This document shows positions 1 to 9,200 of a DNA stretch of 21,178 nucleotides, in pieces. The translations under genes were made by a program, and so were the position numbers. This stretch comes from a virus. The notes under the pieces were generated by a model. That model was given only the letters and a program-made list of their open reading frames with translations. It did not search any database and was not told the origin of the DNA. The stretch is from positions 1-21,178 of IMG/VR virus record IMGVR_UViG_3300047384_000209; one strand, written 5' to 3'. Each line of letters starts with the position of its first letter. Within the stretch, counting starts at the first letter, position 1.

Positions 1-1086
1 GGTATACAATATCGTGTTGTCTTTGGTGATATTATACGAGGTGGTCGTATTATAAGATGAAAAGGTTGCGGTATGATTCGTGCCTGTAAAAGTGCTCGAT
101 GAACTTACAAAGTCTCTTAATGCAACACCGTCTGATCCCGAAACCCTAAACAGTTTTACATGATAAGGACCACTTTCATCTGTTGTTGCCTGAAAACTTA
201 TTGATTGTCCGGTGCCCTCAGTTAGAGACGTTACATTGGAAAACTGTAAAGATCCAGAAGAACTTTCATCTTGTTGACCTGATCCTGAAGAGGATGCTTC
301 CAACCTTGCCGCAAAGAGAGCATTTAGATTTCTGAAGTTAGAATATATTTCAGACCCAGTCCTACCATAATTTCTAAGAACAGAATCGTAATAGTATGAT
401 GCATTTGTACCTAAACTTAAACCGAATAAATCCGTTGAAGGATTGCCTTCGAAATTAGAAGAATTAGATGTTAAAGACCACTCTAAATTTACATAAGCAC
501 CATTACTATGATATATTATTGGATCTCCAAATACTGTCCAATCATCACTTGGTGGTAGGTATTCTTCAATGTGAAAAACTTCATTTGAGGTTAATGCTCT
601 GGAATCAAATCCGATTGCTCCACTTGATGTTTTTATCTGGAGACCATATTCGTCATTGTTTAAATTAGATGCATTATCAAGAATACCATCGACGTGACGT
701 ACTACAAAGTAATCTAAATCAACGTTCCAGTCTGCGGTGACGTAGGTATTGTTTTGGTATCCACCAGGCGCAAATCCTCTGCCTTTGAATCGAATAATGT
801 TTTCTAATGCGTCTGAAAAAGAGGATTCTAGGAAAAAGATTTCTGGACTGTAAACAGTAACGTCACCGTAAATACTATTTACGTTTTGTGAGGTATAACT
901 ACCTCCACCCACAGCAGTCGGAGATTTTACAAATATAAAATCAAAATCACTGAGAGGATAATCTAAGGTAACATAGGAAGCACGATCATGCTGAGTTACT
1001 CGATAGTTAATCAGATCGAGTGAGGAGTCGGCAATAGTAAAATTATCACCGTTTGCATTTCCTTGTATCTTTAGGCCATAAGGCAT
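1..1086 (-). CDS. YG-family tail fibre/adhesin protein, partial (3' end beyond window)
   Basis: Open frame of 362 codons from the ATG at 1086 to the left edge with no stop, so the C-terminus is missing. I read this frame by hand. It begins MPYGLKIQGNANGDNF, the same start as its three neighbours upstream in transcription. A second copy of the signature lies inside at residues 146-159 (EYGLQIKTSSGAIG), so it carries at least two 'YG' modules. Residues about 263-282 form a Ser/Gly/Gln-rich linker. After it comes a beta-rich segment (from about residue 283, 'VTSLTEGTGQSISFQATTD') resembling an Ig/fibronectin-like sandwich. The ATG overlaps the TAA of the preceding gene by one base (TAATG), so translation is probably coupled. 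Seen: modules, linker and overlap. Inferred: a distal host-recognition or decorating tail protein. The exact function is not recognised. Confidence 0.8.
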   Translation of the reverse strand, partial: MPYGLKIQGNANGDNFTIADSSLDLINYRVTQHDRASYVTLDYPLSDFDFIFVKSPTAVGGGSYTSQNVNSIYGDVTVYSPEIFFLESSFSDALENIIRFKGRGFAPGGYQNNTYVTADWNVDLDYFVVRHVDGILDNASNLNNDEYGLQIKTSSGAIGFDSRALTSNEVFHIEEYLPPSDDWTVFGDPIIYHSNGAYVNLEWSLTSNSSNFEGNPSTDLFGLSLGTNASYYYDSVLRNYGRTGSEIYSNFRNLNALFAARLEASSSGSGQQDESSSGSLQFSNVTSLTEGTGQSISFQATTDESGPYHVKLFRVSGSDGVALRDFVSSSSTFTGTNHTATFSSYNTTTSYNITKDNTILYT

Positions 1087-1412
1087 TATCCGATCCTTAT
1101 TGCCATCATATCAATTGTCAAAAGAACCGCAGTATCTGCAGGTCTCTCCAGTAGGTCATATAGATTGACTCTAAAAAACCCTGAGTGTCGTGTTATCCAA
1201 ACTCGCACCATTCGATCTGAAGTGGGTTTTCGCACAAAGGTTATAATAACTTTATCCGGATCGTCTGCGTCCGGACAGGGGAAATCTTCTGAGGCGTAAG
1301 GTCCTGGTCCAAGGAGACGAGACTCTCTCACTTGGATATTGCTGGTTCTTATGCTGTCTGAGAATACGACCGTCTGCCCATCTGGACCGTATAATTGGAT
1401 ACCATAACTCAT
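1086..1412 (-). CDS. Small YG-family tail protein (108 aa)
   Basis: A 108-residue protein starting MSYGIQLYGPDGQTVVFSD, the third 'M.YG' member in transcription order. It is essentially one module: the YG start, a turn with Gly-Pro-Asp-Gly, a 'V.FSD' strand and a predicted all-beta body ending RPADTAVLLTIDMMAIRIG. No signal peptide or membrane segment is seen. A purine-rich Shine-Dalgarno tract (AGGGGGAA) lies just upstream of the ATG in the 8-base gap after the chaperone gene. Its stop overlaps the next start by one base. Short YG-type proteins occur beside tail fibres in marine phages as far as I recall, possibly the family Pfam calls DUF6453; I could not check that. Inferred role: virion surface or fibre-tip component. 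Confidence 0.8.
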   Translation of the reverse strand: MSYGIQLYGPDGQTVVFSDSIRTSNIQVRESRLLGPGPYASEDFPCPDADDPDKVIITFVRKPTSDRMVRVWITRHSGFFRVNLYDLLERPADTAVLLTIDMMAIRIG

Positions 1413-1420
1413 GGTTCCCC

Positions 1421-1879
1421 CTATGGTTTAGGTGGCCAAACAACTGACTCCAAACTTTCAACTCCATCTAGGTTCTCTGTAATGTCACGTAGTGCTTGTC
1501 GGTACTCTGCCCATTCGGTACGAGTTCCGTCACTCATTCCATTGTCGTCCATTCGAGTCCAGTCAGAAGATGCTAATAACGCATTTCTTTTTGTTCTAAG
1601 ATCTGACATGAATCTTTGAGAGTCAAATTCCCAACCTTGCAGAGTCCAATTATAATACCCACCTTCTGGTCTGGGTGGTTTGTCTTGCCAAGATTCTAAT
1701 TCAAAATCCCAATATTTTTCATTCACGTGATCAACAGAAGGTTCATCGGAAATATTTCGAACGATACTATCACCATTCATATCACCATCGACGATATTAT
1801 CGTGAACAGATCTGCTTAGTTTTTGTGTAAACCTCACTTCACCCGTTTCTGGGTTTATGTATGCGTAACTTTTGCTCAT
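1421..1879 (-). CDS. Phage tail assembly chaperone (Phage_tail_APC-like, 152 aa)
   Basis: The C-terminal half carries the hallmark of the tail/fibre assembly chaperone family (Phage_tail_APC): RTKRNALLASSDWT at residues 95-108, EWAEYRQALRDI at 122-133 and a terminal VVWPPKP. Proteins of this kind assist folding or assembly of fibre and tail proteins and are usually absent from the finished particle. The N-terminal part (1-90, 'SYAYINPETGEVRF') has a Trp-rich stretch and is not recognised. I place the start at the internal ATG (1879). It forms the ATGA overlap with the preceding gene's TGA and has AGGAAA about 9 bases upstream. The longer reading from 1924 would overlap the previous gene by 49 bases with an atypical N-terminus. 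It sits between YG-family genes, so those proteins or the long fibre upstream are its likely clients. Confidence 0.9.
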   Translation of the reverse strand: MSKSYAYINPETGEVRFTQKLSRSVHDNIVDGDMNGDSIVRNISDEPSVDHVNEKYWDFELESWQDKPPRPEGGYYNWTLQGWEFDSQRFMSDLRTKRNALLASSDWTRMDDNGMSDGTRTEWAEYRQALRDITENLDGVESLESVVWPPKP

Positions 1880-2598
1880 GAGATAAATTTTCCTATTATA
1901 TAATTTGATTGGTAATGAGACCAAAATTCTATTCTTTGAGTTCCGTCATAATGAAATAATGCATAAGATGCTATGTTGTCTACTTGGACACCACCATCAA
2001 TTCCACCTATTACTGGACCTATGTATATCTCATAACTCATAAACGACATGGTGTTTGCCATTACAAAATAATCGTTGATGTCATCCCCAGCTGGTATATA
2101 ATATGTAGATAACTTTATGGGATCAGTTACTATAGTATTTGTTGGTGCTGTTACATTCCCGACAGCAACGATTTCCATATTATTATCGAGTTCACTACTG
2201 AATATTACACCGTTTCCCGTTTCATCATATATCTCTAACCCATATCCACTCGTTGCTTTTGTTAAACCATAAGATTTTAAAAGTTTATAGTTATAACTAG
2301 CAGGGGTTTTATGTAAGGGAAATGGGTTTGTGGAACCAAATTCTTTTTCATTCCAATCAATACTGCCAGCAAAATCTTCAAGTGTAATCAAAGGTTTTTC
2401 TATAAACGCACTCCATGTACCAGAGGTTTTTCCTCTAGGTTGTATCATAACTATATCACCGTTTGTTTCAACAGTGTTAGGTGGAGGATACGAAACACCA
2501 CTACTAGCAATTCCACTATGAGTTATTAGAAGATTTGGATATTTATCATCTATTATCACATGATCGTCTGAATTTTTTATTTCAATTCCGTATGACAT
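1876..2598 (-). CDS. Two-module YG-family tail protein (240 aa)
   Basis: It starts MSYGIEIKNSDDHVIIDD and repeats the signature at residues 117-134 (SGYGLEIYDETGNGVIFS), so it looks like two fused YG modules with about 100 residues between signatures. Each signature is followed by Val/Ile-rich strands, consistent with a beta-sandwich. No catalytic motif, signal peptide or membrane helix is visible. The ATG lies one base after the TGA of the 98-residue gene, and its own TGA overlaps the chaperone ATG (ATGA). Base composition is noticeably AT-richer than the DUF4815 or gp8 genes, which may indicate recent exchange. Inferred: receptor-binding or fibre-tip accessory protein. The function is not established from the sequence. 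Confidence 0.82.
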   Translation of the reverse strand: MSYGIEIKNSDDHVIIDDKYPNLLITHSGIASSGVSYPPPNTVETNGDIVMIQPRGKTSGTWSAFIEKPLITLEDFAGSIDWNEKEFGSTNPFPLHKTPASYNYKLLKSYGLTKATSGYGLEIYDETGNGVIFSSELDNNMEIVAVGNVTAPTNTIVTDPIKLSTYYIPAGDDINDYFVMANTMSFMSYEIYIGPVIGGIDGGVQVDNIASYALFHYDGTQRIEFWSHYQSNYIIGKFIS

Positions 2599-2599
2599 A

Positions 2600-2896
2600 T
2601 CACCCAGACCTCAGTACGAGATATCGAAATGTATGAGGTTCTGAACTATTACTGTTAGACAGAGTAATTTGATCAGTTCCCTTAACATATTTTCCAAATA
2701 AAAATGCCGTATTTTGATCTGCCTTAAAAAGAAAAACACTCCACTGATCAGTATTCCTCATACCAGGGATACTAATAACTTGAGAACCATCTGCAGGGAG
2801 AGTTATAATGTCTGAAGCAATCAAAGCAACAAGATCACTATTTGCTCCAACCAATAAAGTCTCATTGTCATTATATATCTCTAAACCATAATCCAT
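2600..2896 (-). CDS. Single-module YG-family tail protein (98 aa)
   Basis: A 98-residue protein beginning MDYGLEIYNDNETLLVG and ending PHTFRYLVLRSG. It is the shortest and probably the minimal form of the YG module: signature, a hydrophobic strand pair around 'LVALIASDIITL', 'SQVISIPGM' and a final beta strand. The ATG overlaps the TAA of the 1057-residue fibre gene by one base (TAATG), which suggests translational coupling to that fibre. The start is fixed by this overlap and by the YG signature standing at residues 3-4 as in its paralogues. The family is not firmly identified; the call rests on similarity to the three neighbours and on context. Confidence 0.8.
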   Translation of the reverse strand: MDYGLEIYNDNETLLVGANSDLVALIASDIITLPADGSQVISIPGMRNTDQWSVFLFKADQNTAFLFGKYVKGTDQITLSNSNSSEPHTFRYLVLRSG

Positions 2897-5800
2897 TATA
2901 GTTTACCTAGTTTGACTCTCAGAACTCCTGCCCCACTATCACTAGCAGAGTATACTTCTATTTTTTCTGAAGTCATTACAATACGTTCCCCTTGGGCATT
3001 GGTATTAACATCAATATCATTCCAATTTGGGTTCACCGTGAGGCCTTGTATCTGGACCTTAGTCGCATCGATCGTTCCCGTTTGAATATAACTACCATCA
3101 ATTATGGTGTTACCGGATTCGTCTTGGGTCAATGCACCTTCACTGTTGGTGAACGTTACAACACCATCAAACGAGTAGTTTGCGAATGCTGGACTGAACT
3201 GTAGTGCATTATTAGCAACGGTTGCCTCTCCGGTTCCAGTTCCACCGGACATTTCTTCCATTGCTTGCCATCGAACTGCCCATAGGTTACCACTAATGTC
3301 TGCATCCCCTTGACGATAATATGGAGTCTCACTCCACTTTGGATTTAATCCAGAGAATCCACCATTGGGGTTACCTCCACCAAAGAATATGTATTTTGCA
3401 GAATAAGTAGTAGTCCCGTCTGCACCCATAACAGGTGTATCGGCGGGAGCATTAACACTTACCCCTTGGAAATACAAATACCCACTTGATTGTCTTGGAG
3501 TAGCAGATCCACTCGGATCTGGACTAACACCATCTGTCGATACAATGACGGCAGTAGACCAAGACAGAGAAGCATCTTCTCCAACCAGTCCTCTATTAGT
3601 AGCAGTAGCACGACACATCCACAATGCATCACCGTCCTCATTAGACGGTTGCATTGATTCGGACCATCCAATATTCGCAGAATCTAAATCAATGTTTGTA
3701 GGTGAACTAGAAACCTCAATACGATCGTTGGTGAAACTGTACAGTAGAGTACTAGGTGGTGCTGGTACTGGACTAGAGTCTGCTGGTGCTCTTGTATAAA
3801 TCTGTGCGGAGAATGTCGAGTAACCATCTTCACCGTTGTTATGATCTAGGTATGGGTCTGACCACGTACTGCCCACATCAACATCATCGTCTCCATCGAT
3901 CGCAAAGGTCTGCTCTACTGCCCAGATCTTACCTTCACCATCTGGGATTTCTGCAACAGTGTCGTACCAGCCATCTGGTGGGATTAATGAGTTCGCAGGA
4001 ATAGTTAGTTGAGTCTCACCATCTGGTAGTGTTATGTTTGCCGCATTTGCTTGTGCTTCAGTTTTTGTTTTAGCAGTCGAAGCAAAATTAACCATACCAC
4101 CCGTCGGACTCGTTGGTCCATTTGCAGCGGTAGATCTTTGAACAATAACTGCTCTGAACGTGGATCGACCATCACGACCTGCACCACCTGCAGTAGTTTC
4201 ATCTGGTGAAGACCAAGCAATATCGTCATCGATGATTACAGGATCTGGATCACCTTCCTTGCTTGGTTTGGTTGATGCAACACCCGAAGACACGAATAGT
4301 TTATGGTCTGCCGATGGTTGATCTGGTATTGTTCTTGACCAACCACTAGGCACTAATAAAGTCGAATCACTGAAGTCGAAATTGCCATCAGTCGGTGTAT
4401 CTGGAGTAGGATTTGCGTCTGTAGGCACATGCCATTGGTATACATTTATCTGTAAGAAACTATACCCGTCTTGTGAGTCGGTTGCAAAGTTTAGGATTCT
4501 TTTTGGTGCACTAAACGTCAATGTATTGTCAACACCAATAGCACCAACTATACTAGCAGTAGTTGTAGTCTCCCACAAGTCCATTCTGTTGGTTAGGTCT
4601 AACGGTGGTATCTCTTCGTACCAATCTGGTGCACCTTGAATTTTTCCACCTTCTTTAACAAATCCATCGTTCGTGAAACTATAAACGACATTGTTATTGT
4701 CATCGATTGCTGTAGGTGTACTGTTGCTTCTGGTGTATAAAGATTTTTTGTACGTCGATATGCTTTGCTGAATGCCTAAAGTAGGAGTGCTCCATCCATC
4801 ATCCGGAACATAACTCGTACCAGTATCTCCTAGTGTGCTGAATACGTATGTAGATGACCATAGATCACCTTCACCATCTGGGATGCCTGCGTACCATACT
4901 CCTTGAGTACCACTTACATCTGGTAATGGTCCCAATGCAGCAGGATTACCATTTGCGTCTGTAGGACCAAATACTTCAGTACCAAAATTAAAGTAACCAC
5001 CATCTGGTTTATATGGTCGATCCAAATCTTCTCCTGCAACATAATCTGCTGGACGTGGTACCTTTCGATACACTACCTTTTGGAATAGAGACTTACCAGG
5101 GTCACCGTTCAGTCCGGTTGACGTTTTAATAGGTTGACCCCAATCGATGGTAGTATCGATGGTTTCACCATCTGCCAAACCATTTGTCGTTGCGATACCC
5201 GATGCAACGTATAGATCACCCGCCTGTGTTTCGACCGAAGGTGGGACAGAATACCAACCAGTAGGTACAACGAATACGTCTGCCGCAGTAGGGTCAAAAT
5301 TGAATGATCCACCGGAAGGTTTTACTACGGTTTCATCGGTATCAAATCGACGGTATACGGTTAACTGAGCATATAACTCACCATTGTTTTGATCTACAAT
5401 ACCGGAAGATAGTTCTGCTGGGACTGACCAATCTTCTGCTTCGATAACATTGGTATTGGCATTGTCGTCAACAAAAGTATAGTTACTGATCCAAAGTTTA
5501 GCACTGCCCGATGGAACTTCTTCTGTCCAAGTCTTATCCAACGGACTTGCATCTGCTTTTGTGGTTGGTACAGTTAGGGTGCCAGTGTCGAAATCAAACG
5601 TACCTCCATGAGGAGTGTCTGGTTGAGTCGAACTTCTGGTATAGATTGTAGCAGGGAATGGTGTTCTGGATGGACCTGAACCACCATCACCTAATTCGTC
5701 GTATCGAGCAAGACGTACCCACTCATTACCATGAGAGAAATATGCGGCACCGTTATCATGGGTATGCGCAAACATACCGTGATAAGTAGCAGGATCAATT

Positions 5801-6069
5801 TTATCCAGTTCTGTCTTATTTGGAAAGTGATTGCTGTATAGAATCTTACCTGTACCGATATCAAGATCATTATCTTTCAGTGCATCACGTATCTGCTGTA
5901 TAGTGAGACCACCACCGGAGTGTTGCTGAATAAGAGCAATGACTTCTTCTTGAGATAGTCCAGCAGAATCTTCTACAAAGTGAAAGTTTTCGTTGATCTT
6001 ATCGATAGCCTCATTGATCTTATCTGCTAAGTCAATGGTCTGAAGACTGTTAATATCATCGTGTGCCAT
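2896..6069 (-). CDS. Large modular tail fibre protein with about eight ~100-aa repeats (1057 aa)
   Basis: The N-terminus carries an INEAIDKINENF helix (18-29) like the 'K(I/V)N.NF' segment at the start of many marine phage tail proteins. Next is a domain at about 75-125 with TYHGMFAHTHDNGAAYFSHG, common in cyanophage fibre-like proteins. From about 137 to 966 I count eight diverged modules of about 95-115 residues, with the pattern 'Y.R....P..P.GG.F.F......VP.GW....P.....LW.S......D...DWS.P'. The last 91 residues (967-1057) begin FDGVVTFTNSEG, contain IDGSYIQTGTIDATKV and end LRVKLGKL, recalling the C-terminal region of lambda gpJ-like central fibres. The start lies 14 bases inside the upstream gene, and the stop overlaps the next ATG. 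Role: an extended fibre shaft with a host-facing or oligomerising end, by inference. No chaperone-like autocleavage motif is seen. Confidence 0.88.
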   Translation of the reverse strand: MAHDDINSLQTIDLADKINEAIDKINENFHFVEDSAGLSQEEVIALIQQHSGGGLTIQQIRDALKDNDLDIGTGKILYSNHFPNKTELDKIDPATYHGMFAHTHDNGAAYFSHGNEWVRLARYDELGDGGSGPSRTPFPATIYTRSSTQPDTPHGGTFDFDTGTLTVPTTKADASPLDKTWTEEVPSGSAKLWISNYTFVDDNANTNVIEAEDWSVPAELSSGIVDQNNGELYAQLTVYRRFDTDETVVKPSGGSFNFDPTAADVFVVPTGWYSVPPSVETQAGDLYVASGIATTNGLADGETIDTTIDWGQPIKTSTGLNGDPGKSLFQKVVYRKVPRPADYVAGEDLDRPYKPDGGYFNFGTEVFGPTDANGNPAALGPLPDVSGTQGVWYAGIPDGEGDLWSSTYVFSTLGDTGTSYVPDDGWSTPTLGIQQSISTYKKSLYTRSNSTPTAIDDNNNVVYSFTNDGFVKEGGKIQGAPDWYEEIPPLDLTNRMDLWETTTTASIVGAIGVDNTLTFSAPKRILNFATDSQDGYSFLQINVYQWHVPTDANPTPDTPTDGNFDFSDSTLLVPSGWSRTIPDQPSADHKLFVSSGVASTKPSKEGDPDPVIIDDDIAWSSPDETTAGGAGRDGRSTFRAVIVQRSTAANGPTSPTGGMVNFASTAKTKTEAQANAANITLPDGETQLTIPANSLIPPDGWYDTVAEIPDGEGKIWAVEQTFAIDGDDDVDVGSTWSDPYLDHNNGEDGYSTFSAQIYTRAPADSSPVPAPPSTLLYSFTNDRIEVSSSPTNIDLDSANIGWSESMQPSNEDGDALWMCRATATNRGLVGEDASLSWSTAVIVSTDGVSPDPSGSATPRQSSGYLYFQGVSVNAPADTPVMGADGTTTYSAKYIFFGGGNPNGGFSGLNPKWSETPYYRQGDADISGNLWAVRWQAMEEMSGGTGTGEATVANNALQFSPAFANYSFDGVVTFTNSEGALTQDESGNTIIDGSYIQTGTIDATKVQIQGLTVNPNWNDIDVNTNAQGERIVMTSEKIEVYSASDSGAGVLRVKLGKL
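2899..3171 (-). other. Shared FDGVVTFTN...LGKL C-terminal region (1057-aa fibre copy)
   Basis: The last 91 residues begin FDGVVTFTNSEGALTQ, include DGSYIQTGTIDATKV and end VLRVKLGKL. They correspond to the last 92 residues of the 671-residue protein. The '(I/E).(D/N)G..I.(T/A)' segment followed by a '(R)V.LGKL' strand is like the extreme C-terminal part of lambda gpJ-type fibres, which I state from memory. Confidence 0.7.
3172..5661 (-). repeat. Eight diverged protein modules within the 1057-aa fibre
   Basis: The translated modules start at about residues 137, 233, 329, 441, 538, 638, 753 and 856. Recurrent anchors are an opening 'Y.R/Y.Q' strand, 'P.GG.F.F', 'VP.GW' or 'GW/DWYEEIP', 'LW/LY.(A/S)S' and a closing 'W(S/G).P'. 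Conservation is at protein level; no long identical DNA repeats were noticed, so the array is old. Modules D and H depart most from the pattern, and their boundaries are approximate. Confidence 0.7.
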
Positions 6070-6295
6070 TATTATCCTCTACTAAACGAAAGAGTAAACT
6101 CTTTATCTCATCAATGTCTTGTTTCAGGTTACTCACCTCTTCAGTCAATGATTCAATTTTGTGCTTTTCTCTCTGCCTTGTCTCTTTTAGTTTCCTTGCT
6201 TGTACAATCTCGTTCTTATTCGTGTTCAAGATTGTGCCTGTTTTCTTGTCCCGTACTAGGTTATTATGTCCCTGTACCTTTTGGTATTGTTCCAT
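6056..6295 (-). CDS. Small conserved coiled-coil protein (79 aa)
   Basis: It starts MEQYQKVQGHNNLVRDKKTG, and the segment GHNNLVRDKKTGTILNTN (9-26) followed by a charged helix matches a family I recall from T4-like marine phages, where it stays a hypothetical protein. Residues about 34-72 (EKHKIESLTEEVSNLK then DIDEIKSLLFRL) have the heptad pattern of a coiled coil. No membrane segment or Cys is seen. The stop is 14 bases inside the 1057-residue fibre gene, and the start is 3 bases after the tandem TAA TAG ending the DUF4815-type gene. Shine-Dalgarno complementarity is weak, so it probably relies on coupling. A role as assembly factor or small virion protein is possible but unproven. Confidence 0.82.
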   Translation of the reverse strand: MEQYQKVQGHNNLVRDKKTGTILNTNKNEIVQARKLKETRQREKHKIESLTEEVSNLKQDIDEIKSLLFRLVEDNNGTR

Positions 6296-6298
6296 CTA

Positions 6299-9200
6299 TT
6301 ACACCAAAGCAATTGCTCGTAGATCTCGTATTGTAGGAGACTTCGATGAATTGCTTGAAGTCATAACAACCTTTACTTGGAATGCGGAGAAGGTTTCATC
6401 AACTGCATTTTCAATAACGTATTCATAGTCACGATAAATCGACCGATTGCTATCCGATATTGGATATGTTTCACGATTCATTGCAATCCATTCTGCTGTA
6501 TTTAGTCCTTCTTCAGTAAGGGATCTCTTGATGTATACCTCGAACTCTGATTCGATAGGACGGTTTGCCGCAAAGATAACCTTCAGACCATCCGACGGAT
6601 TCTCTAAAACAACCGGAACGGTTACGTGCTGTGCCGCATCTACCTTATCGATAACATTCTCAAGTGCAAGTACCGATGCTCTCTGCATGTCGATGACTGG
6701 TGATACACTGTCGTCGTTGGTGCTTAGTGAGATGTTCAGTGTCAGTGTGCGACTACCTGATTCGTTTTCGTCAGATCGAACAATCATTGGTTGGTCGTTT
6801 AAGTTCAGATCATTTAGGGTAACTGCAGATGTGACCACTGAAGAAGACTGACCAATTGGATTGCGACGATTCTGCCCATAAGACTGACCTGTCTGTGTCG
6901 ATATAGACGAAGTGATAGATGTTGCTGTCGGTGCGAGGAATTGCACTAGTGGAGTAAACTCATCGTACATTACTTGTTGAGAAGCCTTGATGTTATTACC
7001 ACCACCTGTACCTGTTGCTGTTGCTGATACAGTTGTATCAATACTGTAACCTTGCCACGTTGGGTTCTTCACAACAAACGTACCGTTGATGTTTGCTGGT
7101 AGAATACCACTTAGACTATTAGTGAGTCCACTGATAGTGACACTGTCACCTGCAGAGAAACCATGTCCTTCATGGTGGATCTTAATGTCTGACGAACCAG
7201 AAGTGGTCTCGATAGGATTATTTCCTAGAGTCACCTTCGGTAATGTTGTATTAGTTAGTTTGACTGTTACATCATTACTCGTATTAAACTTGGCACGATA
7301 TAAATTGAACATTAGATCCTTAGTTTGATCTGGTGTCCATGTAGATCCGTTCTGTGACAAGAACAAAGACCCTAGTGTTGGTTGCTTGGCAACCTTAGCA
7401 TCTGTCGAACCAAGAACAAAGTCATATGTCTCTGCGACATATACATTGTAGTCTATTGATTCAGCAAGCAGTACTATAGCATACTCTTCACCAGAAGTCA
7501 AATAAACTGGTTCATCGAACTCGATTGATGTTGGTGCCTCAAGTACACTACTCATCTGCTCTGGATCGGATGGTAGGTTAATATCTGCTGGATCAGTGAA
7601 CTTCACAGAGCCTGGTAGGATACGACCTGTTGGAATGCCATTTTCCACTGGACGGATTTGCACTTGCATTGGAATTGTGCTATCCTTAGTCTTTACGTAT
7701 ACGTCGACTTTCGATAAGAACACTCCGTTCGGGTATTCTACACGATCAACACGGAATGTCTGTGCTAAAGGATCTTCATCTTCTATTATAGTAGTGATGA
7801 CTCGGGTTGAACGAATAGTGCGTTGAATTGTCTCGATTGTACCCACTGAAGTATAACTTGAACGACTAGACGTGACGGAGTTGTCGTCATCATTCTTTGA
7901 GATGTCTAGTAGTTTGAATTCTTGCGTACCCGTACGGAACTGAATCTCAGACGTGTTAGGAATAAAGAAGTTACCCGTTAGTTCACCCTTCGCATCTGTC
8001 ACAAGATCAGTTGATCCACGTGGGTGACTTGTTGCGTCGGAGAATTCACTGCCTACCTCAGTTGGATTGTCAGAGAATTGAGTGAATGGTTCTTGACGTA
8101 CCCACTCCGATACTGACTTGTTTCCAAAATAAGGGAACATACGAGTGTTTGGCCGCAGACCCTTGACAGAGAATGAGACCTCACGAGATCGCATGAACGG
8201 AATGATTTCAATATCGACAACACGTTGTCCTACAAACTCTTGAATGGTACGAGTTGTTGTCGTTGTTACTATGCGTCCACGTTCACGTGCACGTTCTGAC
8301 GATAGGTCGAGTGTCTGACGTCGTACAGTTGTCTGTATGATGTCTGGTAGACTACGACTCTCTACCCACTCATCGGAAGCCGGTGACAGTACCATATATC
8401 CTGTTTGAGTAATCACTGCAAATGGATTGATGTTCAGTGCCGATGTTGCCAACTTCTGCTCAATCAGTGTCTCGTGTTCGAATGGTAGAGTAACCAAATC
8501 ACCTTTTTTTAGATCAAACTGAGTAGGGTCTAGTTGTAGTCGTACCGACTGTTCACGGAATGATGGTTTTAGTTCACCTGCAAATGTCTCGATCGATGCA
8601 CGATAATCATCTGCAAAAACGTCAGAAAAACTAAATCCACTGAAGTTGTCCGCAATGAATCCGGTCTTGGTTCTTGGTAAACCAGCATCGTCAAGTACCA
8701 GAATCGAGTTAGTGTCTTGCTCAAGTAGACTAAGTGTAGTTAATTCGAACAGAGTGTCGACACGTTCTTCGAGTGCCGCAATGTCTTTCATTGTGAATCG
8801 TTTGTTCGGAATGTAGTTGACTCGCACATCGTCACGTGAGAATGTATATGCACCAATCTCTACGTTATAAAGTGGTAGAGTACCTGCTGGAAGAATTGGT
8901 GCCTTTGGTGTTGATGACGGTTGACCCTGAATCAACGTAACTTCACCGATACCGATTGTATTCTCACCTGTGACAATGTTTGCCACAAGAGTATCAATTC
9001 TTGGACGGTGATACTGTAGGTTTTCGATAGTTATCGCAGAATTATTTTGAGGCAATGTAAGTGAACTAAATCCAGCATCAGAAGTTTTGGTTGGACGGAA
9101 GTCCAGTACACTACTTAGCTGTACTGTCTTACCTGACGCAGTCGTATACGAAGGTACCTCATTATATGCAACCAGAGAGTTGTCACTGTTCTTATATGAA

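Noticed and set aside
1880-1924. Upstream start for the chaperone gene (adding 15 residues)
   Set aside because: It would overlap the preceding gene by 49 bases; the internal ATG at 1879 forms the usual ATGA junction and gives a family-like N-terminus.
2540-2547. Minus-strand GATAAATA, seven of eight match to a late promoter
   Set aside because: It lies inside the 240-residue gene, after its start, with no start codon of another gene at a suitable distance.
7299-7306. Plus-strand TATAAATT
   Set aside because: No plus-strand gene follows; lies within the DUF4815-type coding sequence.
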